A stretch of DNA of 64,000 nt, taken from the NCBI RefSeq assembly GCF_012952065.1, contig NZ_JABCJJ010000005.1, forward strand, positions 62,001 to 126,000, written 5' to 3'. The stretch is from Cellulomonas fimi (lineage in GTDB: Bacteria; Actinomycetota; Actinomycetes; Actinomycetales; Cellulomonadaceae). Made by a program: the position numbers and the translations under genes. Shown here one piece after another: positions 48,901-60,874 of the stretch. The notes beneath the pieces are model-generated. The model ran no database searches. It was not told the origin of the DNA and worked only from the letters and a program-made list of their open reading frames with translations. How positions within the stretch are numbered: position 1 is the first letter of the stretch; each line of letters opens with the position of its first letter.

Positions 48901-49516
48901 CGAGCGGTCCGAGCTGCCGGCGGATCTCGCTCGTCAGGTCCCCCAGACGCGTGAGGTTGGCCTGCATCGCCTCGAGCTTGCGGAGCGCCTTCTCCTTGCG
49001 CTTGCGGTGCTTGAGGACCCCGGCGGCCTCCTCGATGAAGCCGCGGCGCTCCTCGGGCGTGGCGCGCAGGACCGCGTCGAGCTGCCCCTGCCCGACGATC
49101 ACGTGCATCTCCCGGCCGAGGCCCGAGTCGGAGAGCAGGTCCTGGATGTCGAGGAGCCGGCACGACGAGCCGTTGATCGCGTACTCGGACCCGCCGTTGC
49201 GGAACAGCGTCCGCGAGATCGTGACCTCGGTGTACTCGATCGGGAGCGCGCCGTCGGTGTTGTCGATCGTGAGCGACACCTCGGCCCGACCGAGCGGCGG
49301 CCGGCCGGCGGTGCCGGCGAAGATGACGTCCTCCATCTTGCCGCCGCGCAGGGACTTGGCGCCCTGCTCGCCCATCACCCAGGCGAGCGCGTCGACGACG
49401 TTCGACTTGCCCGACCCGTTGGGGCCGACGACGCACGTGACGCCCGGCTCGAAGCGCAGCGTCGTCGCCGAGGCGAACGACTTGAAGCCGCGCAGCGTCA
49501 GGGTCTTGAGGTGCAC
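45947..49516 (-). CDS. smc: Chromosome segregation ATPase SMC
   Basis: Condensin core of 1189 residues. Walker A GPNGSGKSN is at 31-39; two long coiled-coil arms flank a hinge at about residues 505-640; the ABC signature LSLLSGGERSLTAVALL and Walker B FYVMDEVEAALDD are near the C-terminus. The arms are rich in Ala, Glu and Arg. GTG start. No scpA or scpB gene is in the window. Confidence 0.96.
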   Translation of the reverse strand: MHLKTLTLRGFKSFASATTLRFEPGVTCVVGPNGSGKSNVVDALAWVMGEQGAKSLRGGKMEDVIFAGTAGRPPLGRAEVSLTIDNTDGALPIEYTEVTISRTLFRNGGSEYAINGSSCRLLDIQDLLSDSGLGREMHVIVGQGQLDAVLRATPEERRGFIEEAAGVLKHRKRKEKALRKLEAMQANLTRLGDLTSEIRRQLGPLGKQAEVARRAQTVQADLRDARARLLADDLAQLSATLEQEIADESALRARRTEVETRLDGARARLADVERLAAEEAPRLSDASEVWYRLSSLRERLRGTSTLASERLRLLGSAAAEPEARRDPNDLEAQAQRVRAAEAELAAEVDLARAALAAAVTARHEAETASTEAERSLATSLRGAADRREGLARLAGQVAARRSRVEATESEIGRLRESLAEAERRAAQATSDFAALETQVAGVEEGEEGLDAEHEAAADAVEQATTRVRTVREELAAAERDRSASSARIETLELSLTRKDGAGALLSADGLAGTLGSLAALLSITPGNEDAIAAALGPAADAVAVESVDAAVDAIRRLRTDDAGRATLVIGGSSALPVAGDVPPGAERAVDLVRAPQEVRQAVDALLADVVVVEDLATARAIVADHPGLRVVTRGGDLLSSTRASGGSATAPSVLHLQAALEEARAAQADAVARGERARFELAVATEAEAAARAAYEDTLDRLNQSDAALAAVAEQLGHLGATARGARAEAERVQVSLARAAEALAADQAELVELAERLAAAETEPAETEAAIAAGTVERDRLAELATQARGRETDARLTLRTSEERARALAGRAESLERAAEAERVARARAAERERVRVHQARLAEAVRSGAQQTLAALEVSLHRAGAEREAAEAARAERDVTLTALRADADVLARQLAELTDVAHRDEVARAQQLLRIEQLQTRSVEDLGLDPQVLLDEFGPDRPVPVLGERGADADEGPHEIPYVRDEQTKRLRAAERALALLGRVNPLALEEFAALEERHKFLTDQLADLKKSRADLLEIVREIDERVEQVFTDAYRDTAAQFERVFPRLFPGGEGRLVLTEPDDMLATGIEVEARPAGKKVKRLSLLSGGERSLTAVALLVSIFKARPSPFYVMDEVEAALDDANLGRLLGIFTELQEDSQLIVVTHQKRTMEIADALYGVTMRGDGVTTVISQRMREDRQPAPA

Positions 49517-49623
49517 CGGGGCAGCCTACGAGGTGCGCGGCGGGATCGCGGACTGCCGTGCCGTGCGCGAGCGGTGCGTCACCCGCGGGATCACGGACGC
49601 CTCACCTGCAGCTCACGCGGGCG

Positions 49624-50061
49624 TCACAGGCCCGGGAACCACAGCCCGATCTCGCGCGCCGCCGACTCCGGGGAGTCGGAGCCGTGCACGAGGTTCTGCT
49701 GGACCGCGAGCCCCCAGTCCCGCCCGAGGTCGCCGCGGATCGTCCCCGGCGCGGCCCCGGTAGGGTCGGTGGTCCCCGCGAGCGCACGGAAGCCCTCGAT
49801 CACGCGCTGACCCTCCGCGACCACCGCGAGGACCGGGCCCGACCGCATGAAGTCGACGAGCGGGGCGTAGAACGGCTTGCCCTCGTGCTCGGCGTAGTGG
49901 GCGGCCAGGAGCGCGTCGTCGGCGGTCCGCAGCTCGGCGGCGACCAGCCGGTACCCCTTGGCCTCCACGCGGCGCAGGATCTCCCCCGTGAGCCCACGTT
50001 CGACGGCGTCCGGCTTGACGAGGACGAGGGTGCGCTCGGTCTGGGCAGCGGTGTCGGTCAT
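49624..50061 (-). CDS. ndk: Nucleoside diphosphate kinase
   Basis: Equalises nucleoside triphosphate pools by a phospho-histidine mechanism. The ATG at 50061 gives 145 residues, close to the usual length, beginning [23 protein letters not shown]. The active-site histidine is H126 in [12 protein letters not shown]. It lies 20 bases after the DUF4233 gene. Confidence 0.96.
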   Translation of the reverse strand: MTDTAAQTERTLVLVKPDAVERGLTGEILRRVEAKGYRLVAAELRTADDALLAAHYAEHEGKPFYAPLVDFMRSGPVLAVVAEGQRVIEGFRALAGTTDPTGAAPGTIRGDLGRDWGLAVQQNLVHGSDSPESAAREIGLWFPGL

Positions 50062-50081
50062 GAGGTCAGACCCTAACCAAC

Positions 50082-50519
50082 TCAGCCCTGGCCGACCGGG
50101 TGCGCCGCATCCCAGTCGGCCTTCTCGCGGTCGATCCGCGCGCCCAGCCGCAGCCCCGTGACCCACAACGCCACGAACACGCCGGCGACCACGAGCGTCA
50201 TCGTGCCGACGAAACCGGCCGCCTCGACCGGCGCGACGAGGAGCGCGACGCCGCCCAGGAGCAGCAGCACCTGGACGATGCTGCCCGCCACGTACCCGCC
50301 CGGGCTGCGCAGCATCCCGGAGAGCAGGAGGAGCACGATGCTGAGCGTCCCCCCGATCGCCCAGACCACGCTCCCGGGCGCGGCCCGCAGCGCGTACGCC
50401 ATCGCTGTCGCGAAGAGCACCACGAACGCCTCGAGCACCAGCGTGGTCGCGGCGAAGGTGCGCCGGGCGGAGCGACGCCGCGCGGCTCCGGCGGGCACGT
50501 CGGACTGCGGGGTGGTCAT
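50082..50519 (-). CDS. DUF4233-family membrane protein
   Basis: A 145-residue protein with four predicted membrane segments and the family pattern [20 protein letters not shown] at the first. Function unknown. In Actinobacteria it is normally found between folC and ndk; here ndk follows as expected but folC is 5.3 kb away. The gene ends in [12 protein letters not shown], a soluble tail. Confidence 0.9.
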   Translation of the reverse strand: MTTPQSDVPAGAARRRSARRTFAATTLVLEAFVVLFATAMAYALRAAPGSVVWAIGGTLSIVLLLLSGMLRSPGGYVAGSIVQVLLLLGGVALLVAPVEAAGFVGTMTLVVAGVFVALWVTGLRLGARIDREKADWDAAHPVGQG

Positions 50520-50523
50520 CGCG

Positions 50524-53017
<2,494 letters not shown>

Positions 53018-53023
53018 GCGGTG

Positions 53024-53058
53024 ACGTTACGCGGGGTGCAACTTTGCAGTCAATGCAA
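53024..53058 (-). promoter_or_regulatory. TetR promoter with overlapping operator, leaderless
   Basis: Minus strand TTGACT (53047-53052), 18-base spacer, TAACGT (53024-53029), then six bases to the GTG at 53017. This predicts a transcript that begins at the start codon. The palindrome TTGCA-n5-TGCAA (53044-53058) overlaps the -35 box and is the obvious TetR operator. Confidence 0.7.
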
Positions 53059-53074
53059 CCTTGTGTCGCGTGGG

Positions 53075-53854
53075 TCACCCCTCGCCGAAAGCGGCCTCGA
53101 TCTCGTCCATCACCGCGACGAACGCCGGCCGTGCCTGCGGGCCCGACGCCGCGACCACCAGCTCGCGCCCGCCGGTCGCGCCCAACCCGATGAGCGCCAG
53201 CACGCTGCGCGCGTCCACGCCGTCGACCGTCACGGTGGCGTCGAACTCCGCGGCCGTGCGGGCCAGCTGAGCGGCCGGGCGCGCGTGCAGGCCGAGCGGG
53301 TTGCGCAGGACGACGCTCCCTCGCACCGTCGGCGACGAGGCGTGCGTCGACGCTCGCCCGCCGGGCGAACCCGCGGAGGAACCCGGCCCGGACGCAACCG
53401 GTGCGGGCGCGCCGGACCGCGCGAACGAGGCGGCGGCGGACTCCGCGGCCTCGGCGACCTCGCTCAGGCCACCGCCGCCGGCCGCGGCGACGGCTGCGGC
53501 GACCGCGCCCTCCACGAACGGGGCGTCCACCAGGAGGACGCGTCCGGCGACGTCGTCGGCCGCGAGCTCGAGGACCGACTCCGTGGTCAGCACCGCCGAG
53601 CCGAGATCCGTGAGCACGACGACCGGGCGGTCGCCGGCCGCCGCCTGCTCGACGGCTCGCGCGATGAGCGCGAAGCTCGTACCGAGGCCTCCGTCCTCGA
53701 GGCCGCCCGCGGGAAGGATCGCGACGTCGGTCGCCATCTGACGCGCCAGCGTGGCGGTGCCGACCGCGACGTCGGCGGAGTGGGAGACCAGCACGAGCGC
53801 GACCCGCGGCGTGCGGCCGGCGACCCGGCCCGTCGTCACGTCAGGCACCGTCAT
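53075..53854 (-). CDS. dhaM: PTS-dependent dihydroxyacetone kinase subunit DhaM (EIIA-HPr)
   Basis: Phosphodonor subunit of 259 residues. The N-terminal EIIA-mannose-like domain carries the phospho-histidine in VSHSADVA (His25), and an HPr domain at the C-terminus has GLHARPAA with His190. An Ala/Ser/Pro linker joins them. The enzyme-I-like third domain of E. coli DhaM is absent, so phosphate must come from general PTS enzyme I. The ATG lies 14 bases inside dhaL; GTG codons at 53848 and 53839 are alternatives and none has a good Shine-Dalgarno. Confidence 0.9.
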   Translation of the reverse strand: MTVPDVTTGRVAGRTPRVALVLVSHSADVAVGTATLARQMATDVAILPAGGLEDGGLGTSFALIARAVEQAAAGDRPVVVLTDLGSAVLTTESVLELAADDVAGRVLLVDAPFVEGAVAAAVAAAGGGGLSEVAEAAESAAASFARSGAPAPVASGPGSSAGSPGGRASTHASSPTVRGSVVLRNPLGLHARPAAQLARTAAEFDATVTVDGVDARSVLALIGLGATGGRELVVAASGPQARPAFVAVMDEIEAAFGEG

Positions 53855-54545
53855 GTCGGGCGTTGTCGGAAGGGGCCCTGTTGCGACCAGCCCCCTCGGG
53901 ACCGGCCCGCTCGGCACCGGCGGCGTCGGCCGCCGCTCGGAGCACCAGGGCCGTCGACGTCGCACCGGGATCCGCGTGACCCGCGCTGCGCTCCCCCAGG
54001 TAGCTGGCGCGCCCCTTCGTGGCGACGAGCGGGATCGTCGCCACCGCGCCCGCCTCCGCGGCGTCGGCCGCCGCCGCGAGCACCGCCGCGGGGTCGGCAC
54101 CGGAGTCGGCGGCAGCGACCGCGGCCTCGACCGCCGGCGTCCACGCGTCGACCATCGTCTTCTCGCCCGGGGACGCCTTCCCGCGCGCGACGACGCCCTC
54201 GAGCCCGGCCTCGAGCATCGCCACGACCGCGCGCGAGTCGAGCGCGTCCACGCCGGTGACCTTCGCCGACCGGAGGTAGGCCGTCCCGTAGAGCGGGCCT
54301 GCCGCTCCGCCGACGGTCGACATGAGCGTCGTCGCGACGAGCTTGAGCACGTCACCGACCTCGGCGGGCGCGTCCTCGAGCGCGTCGAGCCGCGCGATGA
54401 CCGCCGAGAAGCCGCGGGCCAGGTTCTCGCCGTGGTCACCGTCGCCGATCTGCCGGTCCAGCTCGGTCAGCTCGACGCGACGGGCGGCCACCTGCTCGGC
54501 CGTCCGACGGGTCCAGTCGACCGCCCATGCCACGTCCAGCGTCAT
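53841..54545 (-). CDS. dhaL: Dihydroxyacetone kinase ADP-binding subunit DhaL
   Basis: Holds ADP that is rephosphorylated by DhaM, then passes phosphate to dihydroxyacetone on DhaK. The 234-residue protein has LDRQIGDGDHGEN with Asp30, Asp35, Asp37 and His38, at the positions of the Mg-ADP ligands in E. coli DhaL. The C-terminal 25 residues are Gly/Arg-rich and unlike the family. Confidence 0.93.
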   Translation of the reverse strand: MTLDVAWAVDWTRRTAEQVAARRVELTELDRQIGDGDHGENLARGFSAVIARLDALEDAPAEVGDVLKLVATTLMSTVGGAAGPLYGTAYLRSAKVTGVDALDSRAVVAMLEAGLEGVVARGKASPGEKTMVDAWTPAVEAAVAAADSGADPAAVLAAAADAAEAGAVATIPLVATKGRASYLGERSAGHADPGATSTALVLRAAADAAGAERAGPEGAGRNRAPSDNARHDGA

Positions 54546-54670
54546 CGTCTCCCTCTCCGCACGTCACGCGGGCGCATGCCGAGCACCCTCACCCGATCAT
54601 CGACCCGCGCGCACGGTCGCGCGCCGTGAGCTCGCGTGATTCATCCACCGCGCCCGGGCCGGATCGGCGA

Positions 54671-54709
54671 GGTGCCGCCTCGCCGAGGCAGGCGGGGCGG
54701 GGCGGCACC
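54671..54709 (-). terminator. Hairpin between dhaK and dhaL
   Basis: GGTGCCGCC (54671-54679) pairs with GGCGGCACC (54701-54709), a 9-bp stem with a 21-base loop, starting four bases after the dhaK stop. In a 167-base gap inside the dha set it may attenuate dhaL-dhaM or stabilise the dhaK message. Confidence 0.55.
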
Positions 54710-54712
54710 CGG

Positions 54713-55708
54713 TCACCAGTGGAGTGCCGCCGTGCGGACCGGCGCGTCCCACAGCGCGGTCAGCTCGTCGTCGAGACGCAGGACCGTCACCGAGGCGCCC
54801 TGCATCTCGAGCGAGGTCACGTAGTTCCCGACGAGCGACCGCGCCACCGTGACCCCGCGCCCCTCGAGGAGCGCCCGCGCGTGCCGGTAGACGATGTAGA
54901 GCTCCGACGCCGGGGTGCCGCCCATCCCGTTGACGAAGAGCAGCACGTCGTCGCCACGCGCCAGGCCGAGGTCGTCCGCGGCCGGGGTCAGCAGCATCTC
55001 GGTGATCGCGTCGGCGCCGGCCAGCGGTATCCGGCGTCGACCGGGCTCGCCGTGGATGCCGATCCCGATCTCGAGCTCGTCCTCCGGGAGGTCGAAGCTC
55101 GGGCGCCCCGCGTGCGGCACGGTGCAGGCCGTCAGAGCGACGCCCATCGACCGCACGTTCGCCACCACGCGCTCGGCGACGGCCGCGACCGTGGCGAGGT
55201 CGTCGCCGCGCTCGGCGGCGGCACCCGCGATCTTCTCCACGGCCACCGTGCCGGCGACGCCGCGGCGACCGGCCGTGTAGAGCGAGTCCTCGACCGCGAC
55301 GTCGTCGTTCACGACGACGGTGCGCACCTCGATGTCGTCGGCCTCGGCGAGCTCGACCGCGGTCTCGAAGTTGAGCACGTCCCCGGTGTAGTTCTTCACG
55401 ATCGCCAGCACGCCCGCGCCGCCGCTCGCGACCGTCAGCGCGGGGGCGATCTGGTCCGGGGTCGGCGACGTGAAGACCGCGCCCGGGACGGCCGCGTCGA
55501 GCATGCCGACGCCGACGAACCCGGCGTGCAGCGGCTCGTGGCCGCTGCCCCCGCCCGAGACGAGCCCGACCTTGCCGGCGACGGGTCCACCCGCGCGCGA
55601 GACGACGAGGGGATCCGGGTTGACGGTGACGAGGTCGGCGTGGGCGAGCCCGAAGCCCTCCACGGACTCCCGCACCACGTCCTGCGGGTCGTTGATCAGC
55701 TTCTTCAC
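54713..55708 (-). CDS. dhaK: Dihydroxyacetone kinase substrate-binding subunit DhaK
   Basis: Binds dihydroxyacetone covalently and presents it to DhaL; 331 residues. The hemiaminal-forming His219 is in [11 protein letters not shown], and [16 protein letters not shown] and [12 protein letters not shown] are family motifs. GTG start with AAGGGA upstream. The order dhaK-dhaL-dhaM and the absence of a nearby glycerol dehydrogenase leave the source of dihydroxyacetone open. Confidence 0.94.
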   Translation of the reverse strand: MKKLINDPQDVVRESVEGFGLAHADLVTVNPDPLVVSRAGGPVAGKVGLVSGGGSGHEPLHAGFVGVGMLDAAVPGAVFTSPTPDQIAPALTVASGGAGVLAIVKNYTGDVLNFETAVELAEADDIEVRTVVVNDDVAVEDSLYTAGRRGVAGTVAVEKIAGAAAERGDDLATVAAVAERVVANVRSMGVALTACTVPHAGRPSFDLPEDELEIGIGIHGEPGRRRIPLAGADAITEMLLTPAADDLGLARGDDVLLFVNGMGGTPASELYIVYRHARALLEGRGVTVARSLVGNYVTSLEMQGASVTVLRLDDELTALWDAPVRTAALHW

Positions 55709-55866
55709 GCGGCCACATCCCTTCGCACCCGGCGCCGAGCGCCGGAACCAACGGGTGCCACGCGACGTCGTCGACGCGTGGGTCACGCAGCGGTGGAGCA
55801 ACACCTGTGCTGCTCACCCAACTCACGCGGCGGCGGCACGTCAAGAGACGGACAGCTGTCCAGGGA
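55709..55866 (-). promoter_or_regulatory. dhaK upstream region with two palindromes
   Basis: Between folC and dhaK lie GGACAGCTGTCC (55850-55861), a perfect 12-base palindrome five bases past the folC stop, and CCACGCG/CGCGTGG (55758-55781) with a 10-base spacer. One may end folC transcription; the other is a candidate dha operator. TTGACG (about 55837-55842) resembles a -35 box, but no matching -10 is seen. Confidence 0.4.
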
Positions 55867-57240
55867 TCAGTCCCGGCCGAGCAGGATGCGCACGTCCGCG
55901 ACCATCGTGACCGAACCGGTCACCAGGACGCCCGCGCCGTGCTGCTGGGCGCCCTCGGCCAGCTCGACGGCGAGGTCGAGCGCCGCGTCGAGCCGCTCGA
56001 CCTGGTGCACCCGGTCCTCGCCGAAGACCTCGATGGCGACCTGCGCCAGGTCGTCGACCGCGAGCGAGCGGGTCGAGGACGAGCGGGTCACCACCACCTC
56101 GGCGAGCAGCGGCTCGAGGCCGGCGAGCACCTGCTCGGCGTCCTTGTCCTCGAGCACCCCGACCACGCCGACGAGTCGCGTGATCTCGAAGGCCTCCTCG
56201 ATGCCCTCGACGAGCGCCTCGATGCCGGCCGGGTTGTGCGCGGCGTCCACGAGGATCGTCGGGCTCGAGCGGACGACCTCGAGCCGACCGGGCGAGGTCG
56301 CACCGCCGAACGCGGCCTCGACGACGGCGCCGTCGAGCGCGGCTCCCCCGGTCAGCAGCGACTCGGTCGCCACGAGCGCGAGGAGCGCGTTGTGCGCCTG
56401 GTGCGCGCCGTGGAGCGGCAGGAACACCTCCGTGTAGAGCCCGCCGAGGCCGCGCAGCGAGAGCAGCTGCCCGCCCACGGCCACGCTGCGGGACTCGACG
56501 TGGATGTCCACGCCCTCGCGCACGACCCGAGCACCCCGGGCGGCCGCCGCCGCGAGGACCACGCCCTCGACGTCGTCGGGCTGCTGCGCGAGCACCACGG
56601 TCGCGCCGTCCTTGATGATCCCCGCCTTCTCCCCCGCGATCGACGCGAGGTCGTAGCCGAGCCAGCGCTCGTGGTCGAGCGCGACCGGCGTGAGCACCGC
56701 CACGTCGCCGTCGACGACGTTCGTCGCGTCCCAGCGGCCGCCCATGCCGACCTCGACGATCGCGACGTCGACCGGCGCGTCCGCGAAGGCCGCGAGGGCC
56801 ATGACGGTGAGCACCTCGAAGAAGCTCATCCGCGGGCCGGCCTCGGCCGCCGAGCGCGTGTCGACGAGGTGCACCAGCGGGGCGACGTCCTGCCACAGCT
56901 CGACGAAGCGCTCGGCGCTGATCGGCTCGCCGTCGATCGCGATGCGCTCGCGCACGCTCGTCAGGTGGGGGCTGGTGAACCGGCCGGTCCGCAGCCCGTG
57001 CTCGCGCACGAGCCGTTCGACCATCCGCGCGGTGGACGTCTTGCCGTTGGTCCCCGTGACGTGGATCGTGCGGAAGCTCCGCTGCGGGTCGCCGAGCAGC
57101 TCGCACACCGCGAGCACGCGGTCCAGGGTGGGTTCGAAGTCGTGCTCGGGCGCGCGCGCCAGGATGCCCTGGTAGACCTCGCGCGCCGCCTCGTCGGCAG
57201 CCCGCTCGGCGTCGCGCCGGTCGCGGTCGGCCCGGCTCAC
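55867..57240 (-). CDS. folC: Folylpolyglutamate/dihydrofolate synthase
   Basis: Adds glutamate to dihydropteroate and to folates. The 457-residue protein has an ATP-binding GTNGKTS loop (63-69), the SPHL segment, and a C-terminal Mur-ligase-type domain with VDAAHNPAG. The first 22 residues are charged and variable. The GTG start overlaps the ileS stop (GTGA). Confidence 0.95.
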   Translation of the reverse strand: MSRADRDRRDAERAADEAAREVYQGILARAPEHDFEPTLDRVLAVCELLGDPQRSFRTIHVTGTNGKTSTARMVERLVREHGLRTGRFTSPHLTSVRERIAIDGEPISAERFVELWQDVAPLVHLVDTRSAAEAGPRMSFFEVLTVMALAAFADAPVDVAIVEVGMGGRWDATNVVDGDVAVLTPVALDHERWLGYDLASIAGEKAGIIKDGATVVLAQQPDDVEGVVLAAAAARGARVVREGVDIHVESRSVAVGGQLLSLRGLGGLYTEVFLPLHGAHQAHNALLALVATESLLTGGAALDGAVVEAAFGGATSPGRLEVVRSSPTILVDAAHNPAGIEALVEGIEEAFEITRLVGVVGVLEDKDAEQVLAGLEPLLAEVVVTRSSSTRSLAVDDLAQVAIEVFGEDRVHQVERLDAALDLAVELAEGAQQHGAGVLVTGSVTMVADVRILLGRD

Positions 57241-60200
57241 GCGCCGGTCCGCCCGTCGGCAGCGGCCCGGTCAGCCCGCTCGTCCCGCGCATCCCGCGCG
57301 ACCCGCTCGACCCGCTCGACCCGCTCGACCCGGACGGTGAGCTCGTCACCCGCCACCGCGTCGACCACCACCTCGACCGCGAGCGTCTCGTGCGCGACGA
57401 GCTCGCGGTGCCGCTCGACGGCCTCCTGCCACGGCGTCGGGACGCCGAGCGACAGCCGGATGCGGTCGGCGACGTGCAACCCGGCGGCCTTGCGGGCGTC
57501 CTGGACCGCACGCACGACGTCGCGCGCGTACCCCTCGGCCCGCAGCTCGTCGTCGAGGCCGATGTCGAGCACCACGAACCCCGAGCCCGGCAGCACCGCG
57601 GCGGCGATCTCGTCACCCTCGCGCTCGGCCACCACCGTGCGCAGCTCGTACTCGGGCTCGAGCAGCGCCACGTCGCCGCCGGCGGTCCGGACCACCACCG
57701 CGCCGTCGGCCGTCTGCTCCCAGTCGCCCGCCTTGGCGGCGCGGATGACGTCCTGGACGCCGCGGCCGAGCCGCGGGCCCGCCGCGCGCGCGTTCACGGT
57801 CAGCCGGCTCGAGACGCCGTACTCGGACGCGCCGGCGTCCGCCACGTCGAGCAGCTCGACGCGCCGGACGTTGAGCTCCGCCTGGATCAGCCCCGTGAGC
57901 CCGGCCAGGCGGGCCGGGGACGGGACCGCGACGCGCAGCTCGCGCAGCGGCTGACGCACGCGCAGACCGTTCGCCTTGCGCAGCCCGAGCCCCACCGAGC
58001 AGACCGCGCGCACCGTGTCCATCGCGGCCACCAGCTCGGCCTCGCCCGGCCGGCTCCCGGCACGGGCGTCGTCGACGAGCGACGGCAGCTCGTCCGCCGT
58101 CGGCCAGTCGGTGAGGTGGACGCTCCGCCCGCCGGTCAGCCCGCGCCAGACCTCCTCGGTCAGCAGCGGGGCGAGCGGCGCCATCACGCGCGTGAGGACC
58201 TCGAGCGCGGTCCACAGGGTGTTGAACGCGGCCTCGTCCTCGTCCCAGAACCTCTGCCGCGACGTGCGGACGTACCAGTTGGTCAGCACGTCGAGGTGCT
58301 CGCGCACGCTCTCGCACGCGCCCGGCACGTCGTACGCGTCGAGCTGGGCGGTCACGGTCGTCACGAGGTCCCGGGTCCGTGCGAGGAGGTACCGGTCCAT
58401 CGTCGCCAGCCCCGCGACGTCGTCGGCCGTCACGCGGCGCGCCGCCAGGCCCTCGCCGCCCCGGGCGGCGCCCGCGTACAGCGCGAAGAAGTACCACGTG
58501 CTCCACAGCGGGAGCAGGACCTGGCGGACGTTCTCGCGGATGCCCTCCTCCGTCACGACGAGGTTGCCGCCGCGCAGGATCGGCGAGGCCATGAGGAACC
58601 AGCGCATCGCGTCCGAGCCGTCGCGCTCGAAGACCTCGCTGACGTCCGGGTAGTTGCGCAGCGACTTGCTCATCTTGCGGCCGTCTGAGCCGAGCACGAT
58701 GCCGTGGGACACGGCCGTCCGGAACGCCGGCCGGTCGAACAGCGCCGTCGCGAGGACGTGCAGCGTGTAGAACCAGCCGCGCGTCTGCCCGATGTACTCC
58801 GTGATGAAGTCGCCCGGGTAGTGGCGGGTGAACCACTCGCGGTTCTCGAACGGGTAGTGCGCCTGGGCGTACGGCATCGAGCCCGAGTCGAACCACACGT
58901 CGAGCACGTCGGGGATCCGGCGCATCGTCGAGGCGCCGGTCGGGTCGTCGGGGTTCGGCCGCGTGAGGTCGTCGATGAACGGCCGGTGCAGGTCCGTCAC
59001 CTCGACCCCGAAGTCCGCCTCGAGCTCGGCGACCGAGCCGTAGACGTCGATGCGCGGGTGCGCCGGGTCGTCGCTGACCCACACCGGGATCGGCGTACCC
59101 CAGTACCGGTTGCGCGAGATCGACCAGTCGCGCGCCCCCGCGAGCCACTTGCCGAACTGCCCCTCCTTGATGTGGTCGGGCACCCACGTGATCTGCTCGT
59201 TGAGGTCGACCATGCGGTCACGGAACTCCGAGACGCGCACGAACCAGCTCGAGACCGCGCGGTAGATCAACGGGTTCCGGCACCGCCAGCAGTGCGGGTA
59301 GGAGTGCTCGTACGTCTCGTGGCGGACGACGACGGCGCGCCGGTCCGCGGGCGTGGCGGCGAGCGGTCCCGTGCCCGCCTTGAGGTCGGCGATGATCGCC
59401 TTGTTCGCCTCGAAGACCTGCTGACCGGCGTAGTCCGCGACCTCGCTCGTGAACCGGCCCTTGGCGTCGACCGGCACGACCGTCGCGATCCCCGCCGCGC
59501 CGCACACCGCCATGTCGTCCTCGCCGAAGGCCGGGGCGAGGTGCACGAGCCCGGTGCCGTCCTCGGTGGTCACGAAGTCGGCGACGAGCACCTGGTGGGC
59601 CTGGGGGTCGCGGCCGGCGAAGTACGGGAAGACCGGCGTGTACCGGCGCCCCGCGAGCGCCGTGCCCGGCAGCCTCTCGAGGACCGTGGCGTCCTCGCCC
59701 AGCTCCCGCGCGTAGGACGCGAGCCGCGACGACGCGATCACGACCCGCTCGCCCGCCCAGGCGCTGGCGTCGCCCGGGGCGACGACGACGTACTCGATCT
59801 CGGGCCCGACGGCGACGGCCAGGTTGGAGGGCAGCGTCCACGGCGTCGTGGTCCAGAGCAGCGCCAGCTCGCCCGTCTCGAGCCGGACCCCGACCGTGAG
59901 CGCCGGGTCCTGACGTGACTGGTACACGTCGTCGTCCATGCGGAGCTCGTGGTTGGACAGCGGCGTCTCGTCGCGCCAGCAGTACGGCAGGACGCGGTAG
60001 CCCTCGTAGGCCAGACCCTTGTCGTAGAGCTGCTTGAAGGCCCAGATGACCGACTCCATGTACGTCAGGTCGAGGGTCTTGTAGTCGTTGTCGAAGTCGA
60101 CCCACCGCGCCTGCCGGGTCACGTACGCGCGCCACTCGTCGGTGTACCGGAGCACCGAGGTGCGGCACACCTCGTTGAACGCGGCGATGCCCATCTCGTC

Positions 60201-60584
60201 GATCTGCGACTTGTCCGCGAAGCCGAGGATCCGCTCCGCCTCGAGCTCGGCCGGGAGGCCGTGCGTGTCCCAGCCGAACCGGCGCTCGACCCGGTGCCCG
60301 CGCTGGGTCTGGTACCGGCCGACGACGTCCTTGGCGTACCCCGTGAGCAGGTGGCCGTAGTGCGGCAGCCCGTTGGCGAACGGCGGACCGTCGTAGAACA
60401 CGAACTCGTTGGCGCCGTTCTCGCCGGCGGGCCTGTTGTCGATCGAGGCCTGGAAGGTCCCGTCCGCCGCCCAGTACGCGAGCACGTCCTTCTCGAGCGC
60501 CGGGAGGTCCGGCGACGCGGTGACGGGGGCGACGACGTCGTCGTCGCGCGTCGGGTCCGTGGGTCGGTGCAGGGGGTACGCCAT
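57237..60584 (-). CDS. ileS: Isoleucyl-tRNA synthetase
   Basis: Class I synthetase of 1115 residues, the long type with C-terminal anticodon and extra domains. HIGH motif is PHYGHLL (about 74-80), KMSKS is [10 protein letters not shown] (about 635-644), and an editing CP1 domain lies between. The ATG at 60584 gives [10 protein letters not shown] with AGGAG upstream. The C-terminal tail contains VERVERVER-type repeats from a 9-bp tandem DNA repeat. Expression is probably controlled by the T-box upstream. Confidence 0.97.
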   Translation of the reverse strand: MAYPLHRPTDPTRDDDVVAPVTASPDLPALEKDVLAYWAADGTFQASIDNRPAGENGANEFVFYDGPPFANGLPHYGHLLTGYAKDVVGRYQTQRGHRVERRFGWDTHGLPAELEAERILGFADKSQIDEMGIAAFNEVCRTSVLRYTDEWRAYVTRQARWVDFDNDYKTLDLTYMESVIWAFKQLYDKGLAYEGYRVLPYCWRDETPLSNHELRMDDDVYQSRQDPALTVGVRLETGELALLWTTTPWTLPSNLAVAVGPEIEYVVVAPGDASAWAGERVVIASSRLASYARELGEDATVLERLPGTALAGRRYTPVFPYFAGRDPQAHQVLVADFVTTEDGTGLVHLAPAFGEDDMAVCGAAGIATVVPVDAKGRFTSEVADYAGQQVFEANKAIIADLKAGTGPLAATPADRRAVVVRHETYEHSYPHCWRCRNPLIYRAVSSWFVRVSEFRDRMVDLNEQITWVPDHIKEGQFGKWLAGARDWSISRNRYWGTPIPVWVSDDPAHPRIDVYGSVAELEADFGVEVTDLHRPFIDDLTRPNPDDPTGASTMRRIPDVLDVWFDSGSMPYAQAHYPFENREWFTRHYPGDFITEYIGQTRGWFYTLHVLATALFDRPAFRTAVSHGIVLGSDGRKMSKSLRNYPDVSEVFERDGSDAMRWFLMASPILRGGNLVVTEEGIRENVRQVLLPLWSTWYFFALYAGAARGGEGLAARRVTADDVAGLATMDRYLLARTRDLVTTVTAQLDAYDVPGACESVREHLDVLTNWYVRTSRQRFWDEDEAAFNTLWTALEVLTRVMAPLAPLLTEEVWRGLTGGRSVHLTDWPTADELPSLVDDARAGSRPGEAELVAAMDTVRAVCSVGLGLRKANGLRVRQPLRELRVAVPSPARLAGLTGLIQAELNVRRVELLDVADAGASEYGVSSRLTVNARAAGPRLGRGVQDVIRAAKAGDWEQTADGAVVVRTAGGDVALLEPEYELRTVVAEREGDEIAAAVLPGSGFVVLDIGLDDELRAEGYARDVVRAVQDARKAAGLHVADRIRLSLGVPTPWQEAVERHRELVAHETLAVEVVVDAVAGDELTVRVERVERVERVARDARDERADRAAADGRTGA
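57301..57327. repeat. Three 9-bp tandem repeats in the ileS tail
   Basis: ACCCGCTCG is repeated at 57301-57309, 57310-57318 and 57319-57327. On the minus strand it encodes Glu-Arg-Val repeats near the end of ileS, followed by a variable charged tail. Confidence 0.9.
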
Positions 60585-60585
60585 G

Positions 60586-60862
60586 GTGCCTGGCTCCTGG
60601 TCGGTACGTCGGGTGTCGTCGCGTCTGGGCCACGAGGACGACAGGCCGTGCGCGTCGCGCGCCGCCTGCCGCGGTACCACCCCGCTTGCCGCCGCTCGGC
60701 CCCGGAGCCCTGGGGGCTGGCCCGGTGCGTATGCGACGACCACTCGACCGGCTGTGACGGGCCACCCGTCCGGTTCTAGTGGGGCTGCGGTGCCGACGTG
60801 TGCGCCGGCGCCGAGGCCTGTTCTTCCGGAGGCTCGCCGGTGATGTCCGGGTCGACGCCTGT
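60586..60862 (-). ncRNA. T-box leader, isoleucine type
   Basis: Leader RNA that senses uncharged tRNA-Ile. The conserved T-box TGGTACCGCGG is on the minus strand at 60669-60679, preceded by GGGG. Near the 5' end GACATCACCGGCG holds the codon ATC (60842-60844) as specifier, followed by the GAAGAAC pattern seen in actinobacterial ileS leaders with a short Stem I. GGCTCC upstream of the T-box can pair with GGAGCC at the ribosome-binding site, so control is probably translational. About 470 bases between ileS and the next gene contain no protein gene. Confidence 0.9.
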
Positions 60863-60868
60863 GCGGTC

Positions 60869-60874
60869 ATGCTA
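60869..60874 (-). promoter_or_regulatory. -10 candidate of the ileS T-box transcript
   Basis: Minus strand TAGCAT, about seven bases before the presumed leader start at 60862. No good -35 box is visible 16-19 bases upstream. Confidence 0.45.

Noticed and set aside
44060-49810. A very long open frame (about 1,900 codons) on the plus strand opposite amtB, ftsY and smc
   Set aside because: It is the antisense of smc, ftsY and amtB, composed of Arg/Gly/Leu-rich filler with no recognisable domain. High GC removes stop codons from antisense frames.
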